Below are positions 56,216-64,000 of a stretch of DNA of 64,000 nucleotides, in pieces; within the stretch, counting starts at the first letter, position 1; the number at the start of each line of letters is the position of its first letter. This stretch comes from Yamadazyma tenuis (Eukaryota; Ascomycota; Pichiomycetes; Serinales; Debaryomycetaceae), in NCBI RefSeq assembly GCF_029203305.1, contig NC_089461.1, positions 2,418,001 through 2,482,000 on the forward strand. Direction: 5' to 3'. Below the pieces are notes generated by a model. That model was given only the letters and a program-made list of their open reading frames with translations. It did not search any database and had not been told where the DNA came from. The translations under genes and the position numbers were made by a program.

Positions 56216-56289
56216 CGACCCCGGTGAGGATCGAACTCACGATCTCAAGATTAACAGTCTTACGCCTTAGCCAGCTTGGCCACGGAGTC
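56216..56289 (-). tRNA. tRNA-Asn (anticodon GTT)
   Basis: 74 nt on the minus strand. The acceptor stem is GACTCCG/CGGGGTC, the A box is TGGCCAAGCTGG, and the anticodon loop CTGTTAA contains GTT. The T arm is GTGAGTTCGATCCTCAC, discriminator G is at 56216, and a T-run (TTTTTG) follows as terminator. It matches yeast tRNA-Asn(GTT) closely. Confidence 0.93.
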
Positions 56290-56576
56290 AATTTTCGAGA
56301 AAAATATTCTCACCGGTTCCGGATTTTCAAGTTCGATGTTTGGGCAATCAAGTTCCTTATTGAAGCATAGATATGTTGATATATGTACTACAGATGAGTT
56401 GCCTATCAATAGGACTTTTTTTCATCCTTGCAAGTCCTTATATATTTTCAAAAAAACATTAATATCCCAATCAGAAAACGGCCGGCCACTGTGTGGCTCT
56501 GTCCACACTCGCGCCTTTTATCTCCTGCAGCCATATCTATTGCTTTCTTTACTCACTACTCCTTTTCTTTCTCATT

Positions 56577-58976
56577 ATGGCTATTGAAAAGGAATTGCCT
56601 ATCCACGTGGGAAATGTACGCCCCAAGCGTTCTCTCAGTCGTGGTTGGAAATTGTTTAACTTGTTAATGGTTCTTAATATAATCTATTCTTTATCTATGT
56701 ACCACCCCTTTGCATTTCAAGCATCTGAGGACGAAATTGACTTCAGATCCACCTTCTTGAGTGCCTTGGAAGTCAACTTGGCATCCAATTGGTCTAAAAT
56801 CTATACTGCGGAACCCCACTTGGCTGGTACCAACTATGGGTTGGTTAACTTTACTAAGGAGAAATTTGAAGAGTACGGCTTCAAGGCTTCTGTGGACGAT
56901 TACGAGATCTTGGTCAGCTACCCTAACGAGCACGCATTGAACTTGTTGGAAGAGGGAGATGTGATTTACACTGCTCCATTGCAAGAAGATGTTCTTGAAG
57001 ATGATGAGACCACCGGTGGTGATGACTTGATCCCAACTTTCTTGGGATATGCTGCCAATGGGAACGTTACCGCTGAGTACGTTTACGTGAACTACGGAAC
57101 CAAGGATGATTTTGAATTGTTAAAGGGCTTGGGTGTTGATGTGGCTGGTAAAATTGTGGTTGCTAGATACGGTTCGATCTTCAGAGGATTGAAGGTCAAA
57201 TTTGCCCAAGATAATGGTGCCATCGGGGTTTTGCTTTATAGTGATCCCGGTGACGATGGTGGAATCACAGAGGCCAACGGCTATAAGCAGTATCCAAAAG
57301 GACCTGCCAGACAAGAAAGCTCGGTTCAAAGAGGAAGTGTGCAGTTCTTGGGAGGTATTGGTGCTGCTCCAGGTGATCCAACCACCCCTGGTTATGCTTC
57401 CAAGCCGGGCTGTGAACGTCAAGATCCCCACGATTCCATTGGGAAGATTCCAGTTTTGCCCATTAGTTATAGAGAAGTCAAGCCCATTTTGAAGAAGTTG
57501 AACGGACATGGGGTGAAGATGACCCAAGAAAACTGGGTGGGTGAATTGGAAGGATTTGAATACTACACGGGTCCAAACAAAAAGACCGAATTAAACTTGT
57601 ACAGTGATCAATTCTATAACATTTCTACGTTGACCAACGTCTACGGTGAGATTGAAGGTGAAATCAAGGACGAAGTGATTGTCATTGGTAACCACCGTGA
57701 TGCCTGGATTAAAGGTGGTGCTGGTGATCCTAACTCTGGATCTTCCAGCTTACTCGAAATTGCTAGAGGTTTGGGAGAATTGCAAAAGCAAGGATACAAA
57801 TTCAAGCGTAGTATAGTTCTCATGAGTTTCGATGGTGAAGAATACGGCTTGTTAGGCTCCACTGAATATGGTGAATATGCTGCCAAACAATTATCCAAGA
57901 AAGTTGTGGCCTATTTGAATGTGGACGTTTCCGTGTCTGGCCCTGTACTTGGCTTACAGGGATGCCCATCATTGTACAGTGTGTTGAAAAAGGCTGCTAG
58001 CATTTTGCCATACCCAGAAGAAGGTGTTGGATCATTATTGGATCACTACATCTCTCATAACGGTGACAAGATTGGTGTCTTGGGATCTGGTTCTGACTAC
58101 ACTGTGTTCTTGGAACATTTGGGTATTCCATCTGTTGACATGGGATTCGGACCCGTTAAGGGTTCTGCTATTTACCATTATCATTCCAACTACGATTCCT
58201 ACCACTGGATGGAAACTTACGGTGACAAAGGATTCGTTTATCACAACTTGATGGCCAAATACTTGGGGTTGGTAGCTTTGGAATTGAGTGACAGAGAAGT
58301 GTTGAACTTAAAAGTCGCCGATTATGCTGACTACTTGATTGGGTACTTTGAGGTGGTGAAGAAAAAAATTCCAAAGACTTGGTTGAAGGAAAGAATCGAA
58401 GACCCTGACACTTTGAAGAATCTCTTGACTTATTCCGAGGATGAGACCAGTTTTATGAAATCTACTGCCCATGGCTATTATAAAGCCAAGTCACCTCTTC
58501 CATTCCCAGAATTCCTTAAGCATGGTATGTGTCCCAAACACCAAGGAAGTATTATGCACCTCTTGGAGGACCATGAAGATGTTACCTTAGGAGATCTTCT
58601 TGATTCCACCATCACTGACTTGGAAAAGGTTAAGGAAACCACTGAAGCCTTCGATGCTAAATCTGAAGACCTCCAACTCCAATTTGACGACCGCTACTCC
58701 TTACCTTTCTGGAGCAGATTCAAGTTAAGGTTCTTAATCATCAAACAGAACAAGTTATTGCAATACTTTGAAAGAAACTTCTTGACCCACAAGGGGTTGC
58801 ATCAAAGAGAATGGTTCAAACACATTATTTATGCTAGTGGTAGATTCACAGGTTATGCTGGACAAGTGTATCCAGCCTTGCAAGAAGCTATTGAAGATAA
58901 TGACTTTGACAGATTGGTCGATGGCTTGGGGGTTGTTTCCAAGACTTTAAGAAGAATCTACGGCGAGTTGTCTTGA
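56577..58976 (+). CDS. VPS70: M28 metallopeptidase, Vps70/glutamate-carboxypeptidase-II-like
   Basis: This 799-aa type II membrane protein has a short basic cytosolic tail (VRPKRSLSRGWK), one membrane helix (about residues 22-42) and a large lumenal part. That part has a protease-associated (PA) insert near 170-290 and an M28 zinc-peptidase domain. All expected ligands are present. They are the His of HRDAW, the Asp of GDPNSGSSS, the Glu pair in DGEEYG, the Asp of NVDVSVS, and a C-terminal His in YHYHSNYDS. A transferrin-receptor-like helical dimerisation domain ends the protein. S. cerevisiae Vps70 (811 aa) affects vacuolar protein sorting and is the nearest match by size and layout. The ATG at 56577 is the first in this frame, and the longer frame starts with GTG. 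An active peptidase is predicted. The substrate is unknown. Confidence 0.85.
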   Translation: MAIEKELPIHVGNVRPKRSLSRGWKLFNLLMVLNIIYSLSMYHPFAFQASEDEIDFRSTFLSALEVNLASNWSKIYTAEPHLAGTNYGLVNFTKEKFEEYGFKASVDDYEILVSYPNEHALNLLEEGDVIYTAPLQEDVLEDDETTGGDDLIPTFLGYAANGNVTAEYVYVNYGTKDDFELLKGLGVDVAGKIVVARYGSIFRGLKVKFAQDNGAIGVLLYSDPGDDGGITEANGYKQYPKGPARQESSVQRGSVQFLGGIGAAPGDPTTPGYASKPGCERQDPHDSIGKIPVLPISYREVKPILKKLNGHGVKMTQENWVGELEGFEYYTGPNKKTELNLYSDQFYNISTLTNVYGEIEGEIKDEVIVIGNHRDAWIKGGAGDPNSGSSSLLEIARGLGELQKQGYKFKRSIVLMSFDGEEYGLLGSTEYGEYAAKQLSKKVVAYLNVDVSVSGPVLGLQGCPSLYSVLKKAASILPYPEEGVGSLLDHYISHNGDKIGVLGSGSDYTVFLEHLGIPSVDMGFGPVKGSAIYHYHSNYDSYHWMETYGDKGFVYHNLMAKYLGLVALELSDREVLNLKVADYADYLIGYFEVVKKKIPKTWLKERIEDPDTLKNLLTYSEDETSFMKSTAHGYYKAKSPLPFPEFLKHGMCPKHQGSIMHLLEDHEDVTLGDLLDSTITDLEKVKETTEAFDAKSEDLQLQFDDRYSLPFWSRFKLRFLIIKQNKLLQYFERNFLTHKGLHQREWFKHIIYASGRFTGYAGQVYPALQEAIEDNDFDRLVDGLGVVSKTLRRIYGELS

Positions 58977-59231
58977 ACATTATTATTTAGTTGAATATGA
59001 CATTGATCTTTTCTGAACTCAGCTGGTAAATGCATGGATAACTAAATTTTTGGTATGCCCAAAAATCATGAAGAGTTGGTTTATTCCTATAGTCCGATAT
59101 ACTAGTAGACAAATTGTGGTTTTTTCATGATTTTTGAAGGTCATCTCGTGTTACTATTACTTTATTCAAATTTCGTAAATTTCACAATCTGGTGACAACT
59201 CGGATAAAAAAACTTTCAGATAAAACAAGCA

Positions 59232-59978
59232 TCACTTTAATTTATATTTTCTCCTAGTTTTCGATAACATGGTTAACACATAAGCCAATGCAGCAACTGC
59301 CATTGCCAACCCCAAGACCGAGAAAATATGAAACATCCATATATCTATCCAATCTACCCTGGTCAATTGTGTCTTTCCTATATTTTCAATAGACCTCTTC
59401 AATTTCCTGTTTATATTAGCCAAAGCATTTTTCTCCTTTTCATTTGTTGGGTTGAGCACAGAAGTAGGTAGCATCATTGGCGGATTGTACTCCAACCATA
59501 GTGGTTGTTTCTTGGAGCCATCAAATGAATACAATTGGAGTTTGTACTTACCATAATAATAGTCGTATTCAATATCAAAATGGTCAATTTTCTCTTCCTG
59601 ATTATACCTCATGTATATAGACTCTTTTGACTTGCTAGGATCACTAAATAACTTACGGCCATCCGAAGGATAAGGTTTCAAACTCATGGAGCCATCTTTG
59701 TGGATGGTATATTTCCCATGCTGCCAAATAATGGCTGCAGTTGGAGCCTTTGGCTCAATTGGATTCGAGGTGACCGAGTAGATTGCCTGTTCCCAATAGC
59801 CATCTTTGTCAAATGAGTAGCATACTCCTGGTAGACTTGGTTCATAGATTAGCTCATCAACAGGATCATAGATTCTAGGGCCAGTAATGACAGTTTTGGA
59901 CTTGCTCATCCATGTACCGTCGATGCCAATGCAGCACACTTTGACTGCCAAAACAAAAAACACCAATAAAGAAGACAT
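59232..59978 (-). CDS. ROT1: ER membrane chaperone Rot1
   Basis: This 248-aa protein is essential in S. cerevisiae for beta-1,6-glucan synthesis, O-mannosylation and folding of secretory proteins. An N-terminal signal peptide (MSSLLVFFVLAVKVCCIG) is followed by a lumenal domain. That domain starts with the conserved GTWMSKSKTVITGPRIYDPVDELIYEPSLPG block and continues with YSFDKDGYWEQAIY. A C-terminal membrane anchor (MFHIFSVLGLAMAVAALAYVLTML) precedes a basic tail (KTRRKYKLK). Length is close to yeast Rot1 (256). It is convergent with the VPS70-like gene. KRE6 and BGL2 in the same window belong to the same wall-glucan theme. Confidence 0.95.
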   Translation of the reverse strand: MSSLLVFFVLAVKVCCIGIDGTWMSKSKTVITGPRIYDPVDELIYEPSLPGVCYSFDKDGYWEQAIYSVTSNPIEPKAPTAAIIWQHGKYTIHKDGSMSLKPYPSDGRKLFSDPSKSKESIYMRYNQEEKIDHFDIEYDYYYGKYKLQLYSFDGSKKQPLWLEYNPPMMLPTSVLNPTNEKEKNALANINRKLKRSIENIGKTQLTRVDWIDIWMFHIFSVLGLAMAVAALAYVLTMLSKTRRKYKLK

Positions 59979-60165
59979 GTTAAAGGGGCAAAAGCTAAAA
60001 ACTACTAGTGATAGATTTCAAGTTTGGCAGAGTAAGCCGTAAATAGCAGACTTATGCAAGGTGATGCTTCATTAAAGTACAAGTACAAACGAGGAAATAA
60101 TAATTTGGGTATCTAAAAACCTTATAAACCTATGAAAAATCCCATACACCCACCGGTAGATGTCA

Positions 60166-61225
60166 TTAAAAGTTACAATCTAATGAATACTTCAAGTCTG
60201 AGTTAGAGTCGAAAACACCCCAGTGTTTTTCAACATCATCAGTACCAGAAGTGTCAGGCTTCCAAGCCTCGTCAAAAGCCTCGAAAACACCCACATTGAC
60301 ACCCCAAGCTCTGAGAGCACAGACGGATTGTTGAAAGTAAGTCTTGGCGTTAGAAACACCTGGTTGGGCATTTTCGTAGTTGGTACCTTCAGTTGGCCAT
60401 CCGGTTTCACCAACGAAAAACTCAATGTCAGTATCTCCCTTTGTGGTTTGAATTACCTGTAAGGCTTGCATGATATCATCGAAGAAGGAGTATGATGAGT
60501 TTTTCAAGGTTTGTCCCTGCCAGTAGGAGAAGGCGTTGGCGTAGGTGAAGTCGGCAGCCTTGATAGCTGGTTGAGAGGCCCCATCGACCAAAACATTCCA
60601 GGAGTCAACAAACCCGACTGGAACGTCACCATATGAGTCTCCGTTCTTGTCCTTGATATCCTTCAACAAGTCCTTGATCTCATTGATTTTGTCGGCCAAG
60701 TCAGATGCAGACAAGTCGTCTCTGTATAAGGCTTCAGAACCAACGGTGAAAACCTTGATGGTATCTTTGGAAATATTTGGCAAGTAGTTTTGTAAAGCGG
60801 TCTTTTCAGAACTGAAGTGGTCATCATCGGTTGGCCAGATACCGGCAATCATTTGGAATCCGGCGTCGTCAGCAGCTGGTCCCAAGTTTTGTAAAGTGTT
60901 ACAATCAGAAACAGCATAAGTTTTGACGATTTTGGCGTATGAAGACAAGGTCTTCAAGTCAGCTGCAAATTCTTCAGAGCTCTTACAGTTTCCTGAGTTG
61001 TCTTGGACACCGAAGTTGAAGGCAAGCTATAAAATAACATGTTAGTACTGGAAGGTGCGTTTGTGTCAAGATTCAACGCAATCGTGGCCAGACCCTGATA
61101 TGAGGGCTAGAGTGATGGGAATTTGACCAGGTTGAATCTAACCATCAGAAGTGTTAACATACATCACCCATAGCATTGACAGAGGCCACAGTGGCGGCTA
61201 AAGCAGTCAAGAATTGGTATTTCAT
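60166..61225 (-). CDS. BGL2: GH17 cell-wall glucanosyltransferase, spliced
   Basis: The coding sequence is two exons on the minus strand: 61225-61163 (21 codons) and 61026-60166, giving 307 aa. The enzyme cuts beta-1,3-glucan and transfers the fragment to make beta-1,6 branches, and it is a major wall protein. Exon 1 encodes a signal peptide (MKYQFLTALAATVASVNA). The mature part joins as MGD|LAFNFGVQDN, which matches the start of mature Bgl2 in S. cerevisiae. The acid/base Glu is in VGSEALYR and the nucleophile Glu in VGETGWP. SDCNTLQNLGP and KHWGVF are diagnostic of the family. Length is close to yeast Bgl2 (313). Strong codon bias indicates high expression. A longest-frame reading without the intron would lose the signal peptide. 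Confidence 0.95.
61027..61162 (-). other. spliceosomal intron of BGL2
   Basis: 136 nt, phase 0. The 5' site is GTATGT (61162-61157), the branch point TACTAAC (61047-61041) and the 3' site TTTTATAG. An inverted repeat, AGATTCAAC/GTTGAATCT (61131-61139 with 61069-61077), lies between the 5' site and the branch point. An inner CCCT/AGGG pair lies between the arms. Confidence 0.95.
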
Positions 61226-61398
61226 GATGAACGAATGTGTGTGTGAAGTGTGCTTTATTCGAAAATTTTTTTTTGTAAACATGCTCGACTAGAAATATGC
61301 CAAATATAGAAAGTCTAGATTTGGATCCGGAATGCTCGATTTGACTGCAAACCTCTATTGTGTTTATTGATTATGAACTGTTGACCAGTACACTGGAC

Positions 61399-62475
61399 TT
61401 AGAGATTGTACAACTTTGTTAATGCGATCAATACGGCATCCTCCACCTTGATGGTTGGAGGAATGCATAGTTTTTGGTCGAAAAGATCTGTGAAACTCGG
61501 TACACTGAGAGACTTGTCTTGTTTGAAACTAAACTCAAGATCCTTCGGATTGCCAAACACCAACAAGACCCGGTTATTTTCCAGGCTATTGAGCTGAATA
61601 TTATTGGTGGTATCGGCAGGTTCGGAAGAGAAGTAGTTTGCACAGTTGACGTATATCGATGAAGTGTAGCCGGTGGGAAAGGCACTTTTCGTGAAGATTT
61701 CATTGAAGTTCCTGGCGATTCGGGTGTGGTACCCAAAGGAAGATTTGTACCCAATCACCCCGTAGGCGTGTAAAGGAGATACGATTGTTTTGTTTTTTAA
61801 ATCCACTGTAACTCTAACATTGACAGGGACTTCTTGGGTCAATTCAAATGGCTGGGCATGGCCAATATTGACGTATTTGGTTACTTTCAACTTGTTCCTT
61901 TGTTTCTTGTTCCCAGGCGATTTCTTGGGTATACTTAACCCTTCCTTGAAGTCATTGTGGGTGCCATTATTGCCCATAAATGGAAGAGTCGACAACTTGG
62001 GAAGGGTTTGGGCGTACTTGAACTTCTTTGTGTACTTGTTGTCTTTGAGCATAGCTTTCACCAAGTACGGTGGCGTTATGAAGAATTGGAGCAAGCTTTC
62101 AAAGAGCTCATGGTTGTTGTGATTTTCTTGGACATTTTGTGGTTGATTAGGTACAATTTGTTGTTGTACTGGAGGTTCCAAGATTTCGTTGAACTTGATT
62201 TTCTTATCGATTTTGACGGCTTTGTTGGCTTTTGATTCGAGGATTTCATACTGGGCATCGATGGTTGGCACGTCTAGTATTATTATTTCGGGTACGTTGT
62301 ATATAGTTGCAGCTTTAGCCACTTGATAGGCAATGTTGGTAATCTGCTCTAAATTTGATGCGTTGGCATACGAGATGAGTGATGATGGCAAACATATAGA
62401 GAACTGCACTTCGGGAGAAGACTTGTGGGGTTTTTTGGTCGGTTTATTGACGATTTCAGCTTTTCTTTTAGCCAT
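61399..62475 (-). CDS. SPOUT-family RNA methyltransferase (C9orf114/YMR310C-like)
   Basis: This 358-aa putative SAM-dependent RNA methyltransferase belongs to the SPOUT (alpha/beta-knot) superfamily, in the C9orf114/SPOUT1 group that includes the paralogous yeast ORFs YMR310C and YGR283C. A basic N-terminus (KRKAEIVNKPTKKPHK) is followed by VQFSICLPSSLI, then the TPPYLVKAML and LPFMGNNGT blocks. An OB-like insert (VNVRVTVDL) separates these from the C-terminal knot region, which has GYHTRIARNFNEIF, VLLVFGNPKDLEF and DAVLIALTKLYN. The RNA target is not known to me. Only 91 bp separate its start from the BFR1 stop codon. A PAC-like CTCATCGG sits in that gap, as in ribosome-biogenesis genes. Confidence 0.85.
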   Translation of the reverse strand: MAKRKAEIVNKPTKKPHKSSPEVQFSICLPSSLISYANASNLEQITNIAYQVAKAATIYNVPEIIILDVPTIDAQYEILESKANKAVKIDKKIKFNEILEPPVQQQIVPNQPQNVQENHNNHELFESLLQFFITPPYLVKAMLKDNKYTKKFKYAQTLPKLSTLPFMGNNGTHNDFKEGLSIPKKSPGNKKQRNKLKVTKYVNIGHAQPFELTQEVPVNVRVTVDLKNKTIVSPLHAYGVIGYKSSFGYHTRIARNFNEIFTKSAFPTGYTSSIYVNCANYFSSEPADTTNNIQLNSLENNRVLLVFGNPKDLEFSFKQDKSLSVPSFTDLFDQKLCIPPTIKVEDAVLIALTKLYNL

Positions 62476-62498
62476 TGTGGAGTGGAAAAAAATTACAT

Positions 62499-62506
62499 CT
62501 CATCGG
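62499..62506. promoter_or_regulatory. PAC-like element
   Basis: CTCATCGG differs by one base from CTCATCGC, the complement of the PAC core GCGATGAG found before rRNA-processing genes. It lies 24 bp upstream of the SPOUT gene start, next to GAAAAAAATTA, which loosely resembles the RRPE element. Confidence 0.35.
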
Positions 62507-62566
62507 GCTCGCGAACAAATGCGTACAGTATATTTTATTTATTAACGATTGTATGAACAAGATAAA

Positions 62567-63976
62567 TCAGTTTTCGTCTTCAGCTTCAGTTTTTGCAACC
62601 ACTTCCTCAGCATCCACTTCTTCAGCGTCCACTTCTTCAGCGTCCTCTTCCTTGGCTTCGGCTTCCTCAGCTTCTTTTTGAAGCTTGGCCACCTTAGCCT
62701 TGGCCTTTTCAATGTTGGCCTTGGTCTGTTCATCTTGCTTGGCTTCCAAAGCAGTCAAGGTTTCCTTCAAGGTGGCGACAGTGTCAGCAACATTCTCTTG
62801 CTTGGTTGGCAATGGAATCGACAAGTCGGCCAAAGAAACAATGATATCTGGAGCAACAGTGAAAGCCTTTGCCTTGGAAGACTTACCCTTCTTGTTCTTC
62901 TTGGAGTTGGTACCTTCAAAGAAAGACTCTTTTTCTTTTTTCAACACCGTGACATCACTTGGCATCTCCACGGTTCTAACTGAGTTGGTGTTGGTGACGA
63001 ACGATTCCTCCTCAAAGGTTTTTGGTTTTGGAATCACGTATTCGGGATCAAAGTACTTCAACAAGCTGTGAATGGCGTTGATTTCGGTTTCGAACGCGGG
63101 CTTCGAGGCTTCCAGCAACTCCTTGTCGGCCACTTCCTTGGCCTTGGCCTTCTTTTCCTCCTGCTGTCTGGACTTGTATTCTTCGTCTCTTCTCTTTCTT
63201 TCCTCGGTCATCAAGGTCTTGAACCTTGTGAATTCGTTGTCAAATTCGGATCTCAACTTCTTGATGGCATCATACTTGGAGTCCTTTTCCTTTCTCAAGG
63301 CGTTCCTCTTGGACACCAAGTCGCCCTTCTTGTCGTAGATGGATTTGTTGGCAGATCTAATTTCGTCCAACTCCTTTTGAATTGCCTCGTATTTGGCTTG
63401 CACCTCCTTGTTTTGGATGGCGTTCAACTTCTTCTTCAAGTCGGCGATTTTGGACTTGTCAGCGTCAATGGACTGCTGCTGCTTTTCGACAGAGCCAAAG
63501 TCCTTTTTCAACTTTCTCAAAGCAGACATCTCCTTAACGGTTTTTCTCTCGTCCGCCAACTTCAATTCACCCCCATCGACCAAACTGTCCAAGTAGGCGA
63601 TTCTGGCGTCGATATCCTTGACACTCTTGAAACTGTTTTTGCTGGTCTGTTGCTGAATCTCAGTGACCTTTCTCTTCAACTGGGTGTCAATTGCCTTGAT
63701 TTGATCCATGAATTGTTGTCTTTCACCCTTGATGGAGGCCTGCTGGGCAGTCAACTCCTTCAATTGCTGCTGCAATTCCTGCCTTTTGGAGTTGGTGGCG
63801 GAATCAACGGAGATCTTGTCGATTTGGGAAGTCAAAGTATTGATGGACAAGTCAACCTTTTCGATTTCCTTTCTCAACTTGGTGACTTCGGACTTCATGG
63901 CCGAGTCATCGGGACGCTTGATAAACCGTCTGGAGACGGCGGCAGCCGTTTGGGGGTTTTCGGAGAAAGAGGCCAT
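62567..63976 (-). CDS. BFR1: mRNP/polysome-associated protein Bfr1
   Basis: This 469-aa coiled-coil RNA-binding protein associates with polysomes at the ER and with mRNP complexes. It is named for resistance to brefeldin A on overexpression. The N-terminus (RRFIKRPDDSAMKSEVTKLRKEI) matches the start of the yeast Bfr1 family. Nearly continuous coiled coil runs to about residue 300, followed by a conserved globular-like segment (FDPEYVIPKPKTFEEESF). An acidic tail made of repeated EEVDAE units closes the protein. Length agrees with S. cerevisiae Bfr1 (470). Codon bias is strong. The start codon lies 24 bases from the right edge of the window, so its promoter is not visible. Confidence 0.94.
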   Translation of the reverse strand: MASFSENPQTAAAVSRRFIKRPDDSAMKSEVTKLRKEIEKVDLSINTLTSQIDKISVDSATNSKRQELQQQLKELTAQQASIKGERQQFMDQIKAIDTQLKRKVTEIQQQTSKNSFKSVKDIDARIAYLDSLVDGGELKLADERKTVKEMSALRKLKKDFGSVEKQQQSIDADKSKIADLKKKLNAIQNKEVQAKYEAIQKELDEIRSANKSIYDKKGDLVSKRNALRKEKDSKYDAIKKLRSEFDNEFTRFKTLMTEERKRRDEEYKSRQQEEKKAKAKEVADKELLEASKPAFETEINAIHSLLKYFDPEYVIPKPKTFEEESFVTNTNSVRTVEMPSDVTVLKKEKESFFEGTNSKKNKKGKSSKAKAFTVAPDIIVSLADLSIPLPTKQENVADTVATLKETLTALEAKQDEQTKANIEKAKAKVAKLQKEAEEAEAKEEDAEEVDAEEVDAEEVVAKTEAEDEN

Positions 63977-64000
63977 TTTGTTACGTGGTGGGATTTAGAG

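Noticed and set aside
56493..56576. Hydrophobic 28-codon extension of the VPS70-like gene
   Set aside because: It begins with GTG, not ATG. The ATG at 56577 yields the expected short cytosolic tail followed by one membrane helix.

Overview
This window comes from a budding yeast nuclear chromosome. Genes are compact and almost intron-free. The one intron found has yeast consensus splice signals (GTATGT, TACTAAC, TAG). Leucine is coded overwhelmingly by TTG. CTG codons are rare and I saw none in the most highly expressed genes checked (SEC14, the ADP/ATP carrier, UBC13). Gene content (KRE6, a single large DNF-type flippase, a saposin/sphingomyelinase-like protein, SHE3) fits the CTG-Ser clade (Debaryomycetaceae/Metschnikowiaceae relatives), in which CTG reads as serine. 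I infer this rather than prove it, so any leucine placed at a CTG codon should be treated as a possible serine. I do not name a genus.

Layout. 1-5.8 kb: sparse, with a small secreted hydrophobic protein (1718-2098) and SPE2 (polyamine synthesis). 5.8-13.7 kb, all minus: mitochondrial ADP/ATP carrier, a DNF1-type flippase and UBC13. 13.7-16.3 kb: a 2.5-kb gene-free stretch carrying a cluster of MADS-box (Mcm1-type) sites, then a disordered 343-aa protein of unknown function whose 3' flank holds an eight-unit ~26-bp repeat array. 18-25 kb, all minus: a saposin/metallophosphoesterase protein that has lost most metal ligands, a putative DNA-binding protein and UPF1/NAM7. 25.3-38.9 kb, all plus: NmrA-like oxidoreductase (with Yap1-type sites upstream), BUD2, SEC14, KRE6, CTF18, CCZ1. 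38.9-43.4 kb: START-like protein, tRNA-Gln plus a decayed copy of it, SHE3 and ASA1. 44.8-51 kb: FTR1 (+), SEC5 and REB1 (both -). 51.3-56.2 kb: a secreted protein, a DHA1 drug/polyamine transporter, a cupin and a NudE-like coiled-coil protein, followed by tRNA-Asn. 56.6-64 kb: VPS70-like M28 peptidase, ROT1, BGL2 (spliced), a SPOUT methyltransferase and BFR1.

The genes do not form a pathway cluster. Several themes recur: secretion, polarity and vacuole traffic (DNF1, BUD2, SEC14, CCZ1, SHE3, SEC5, VPS70), cell-wall glucan (KRE6, ROT1, BGL2), and mRNA fate (UPF1, SHE3, BFR1). Starts were moved to the first in-frame ATG wherever the longest open frame began at TTG or GTG.
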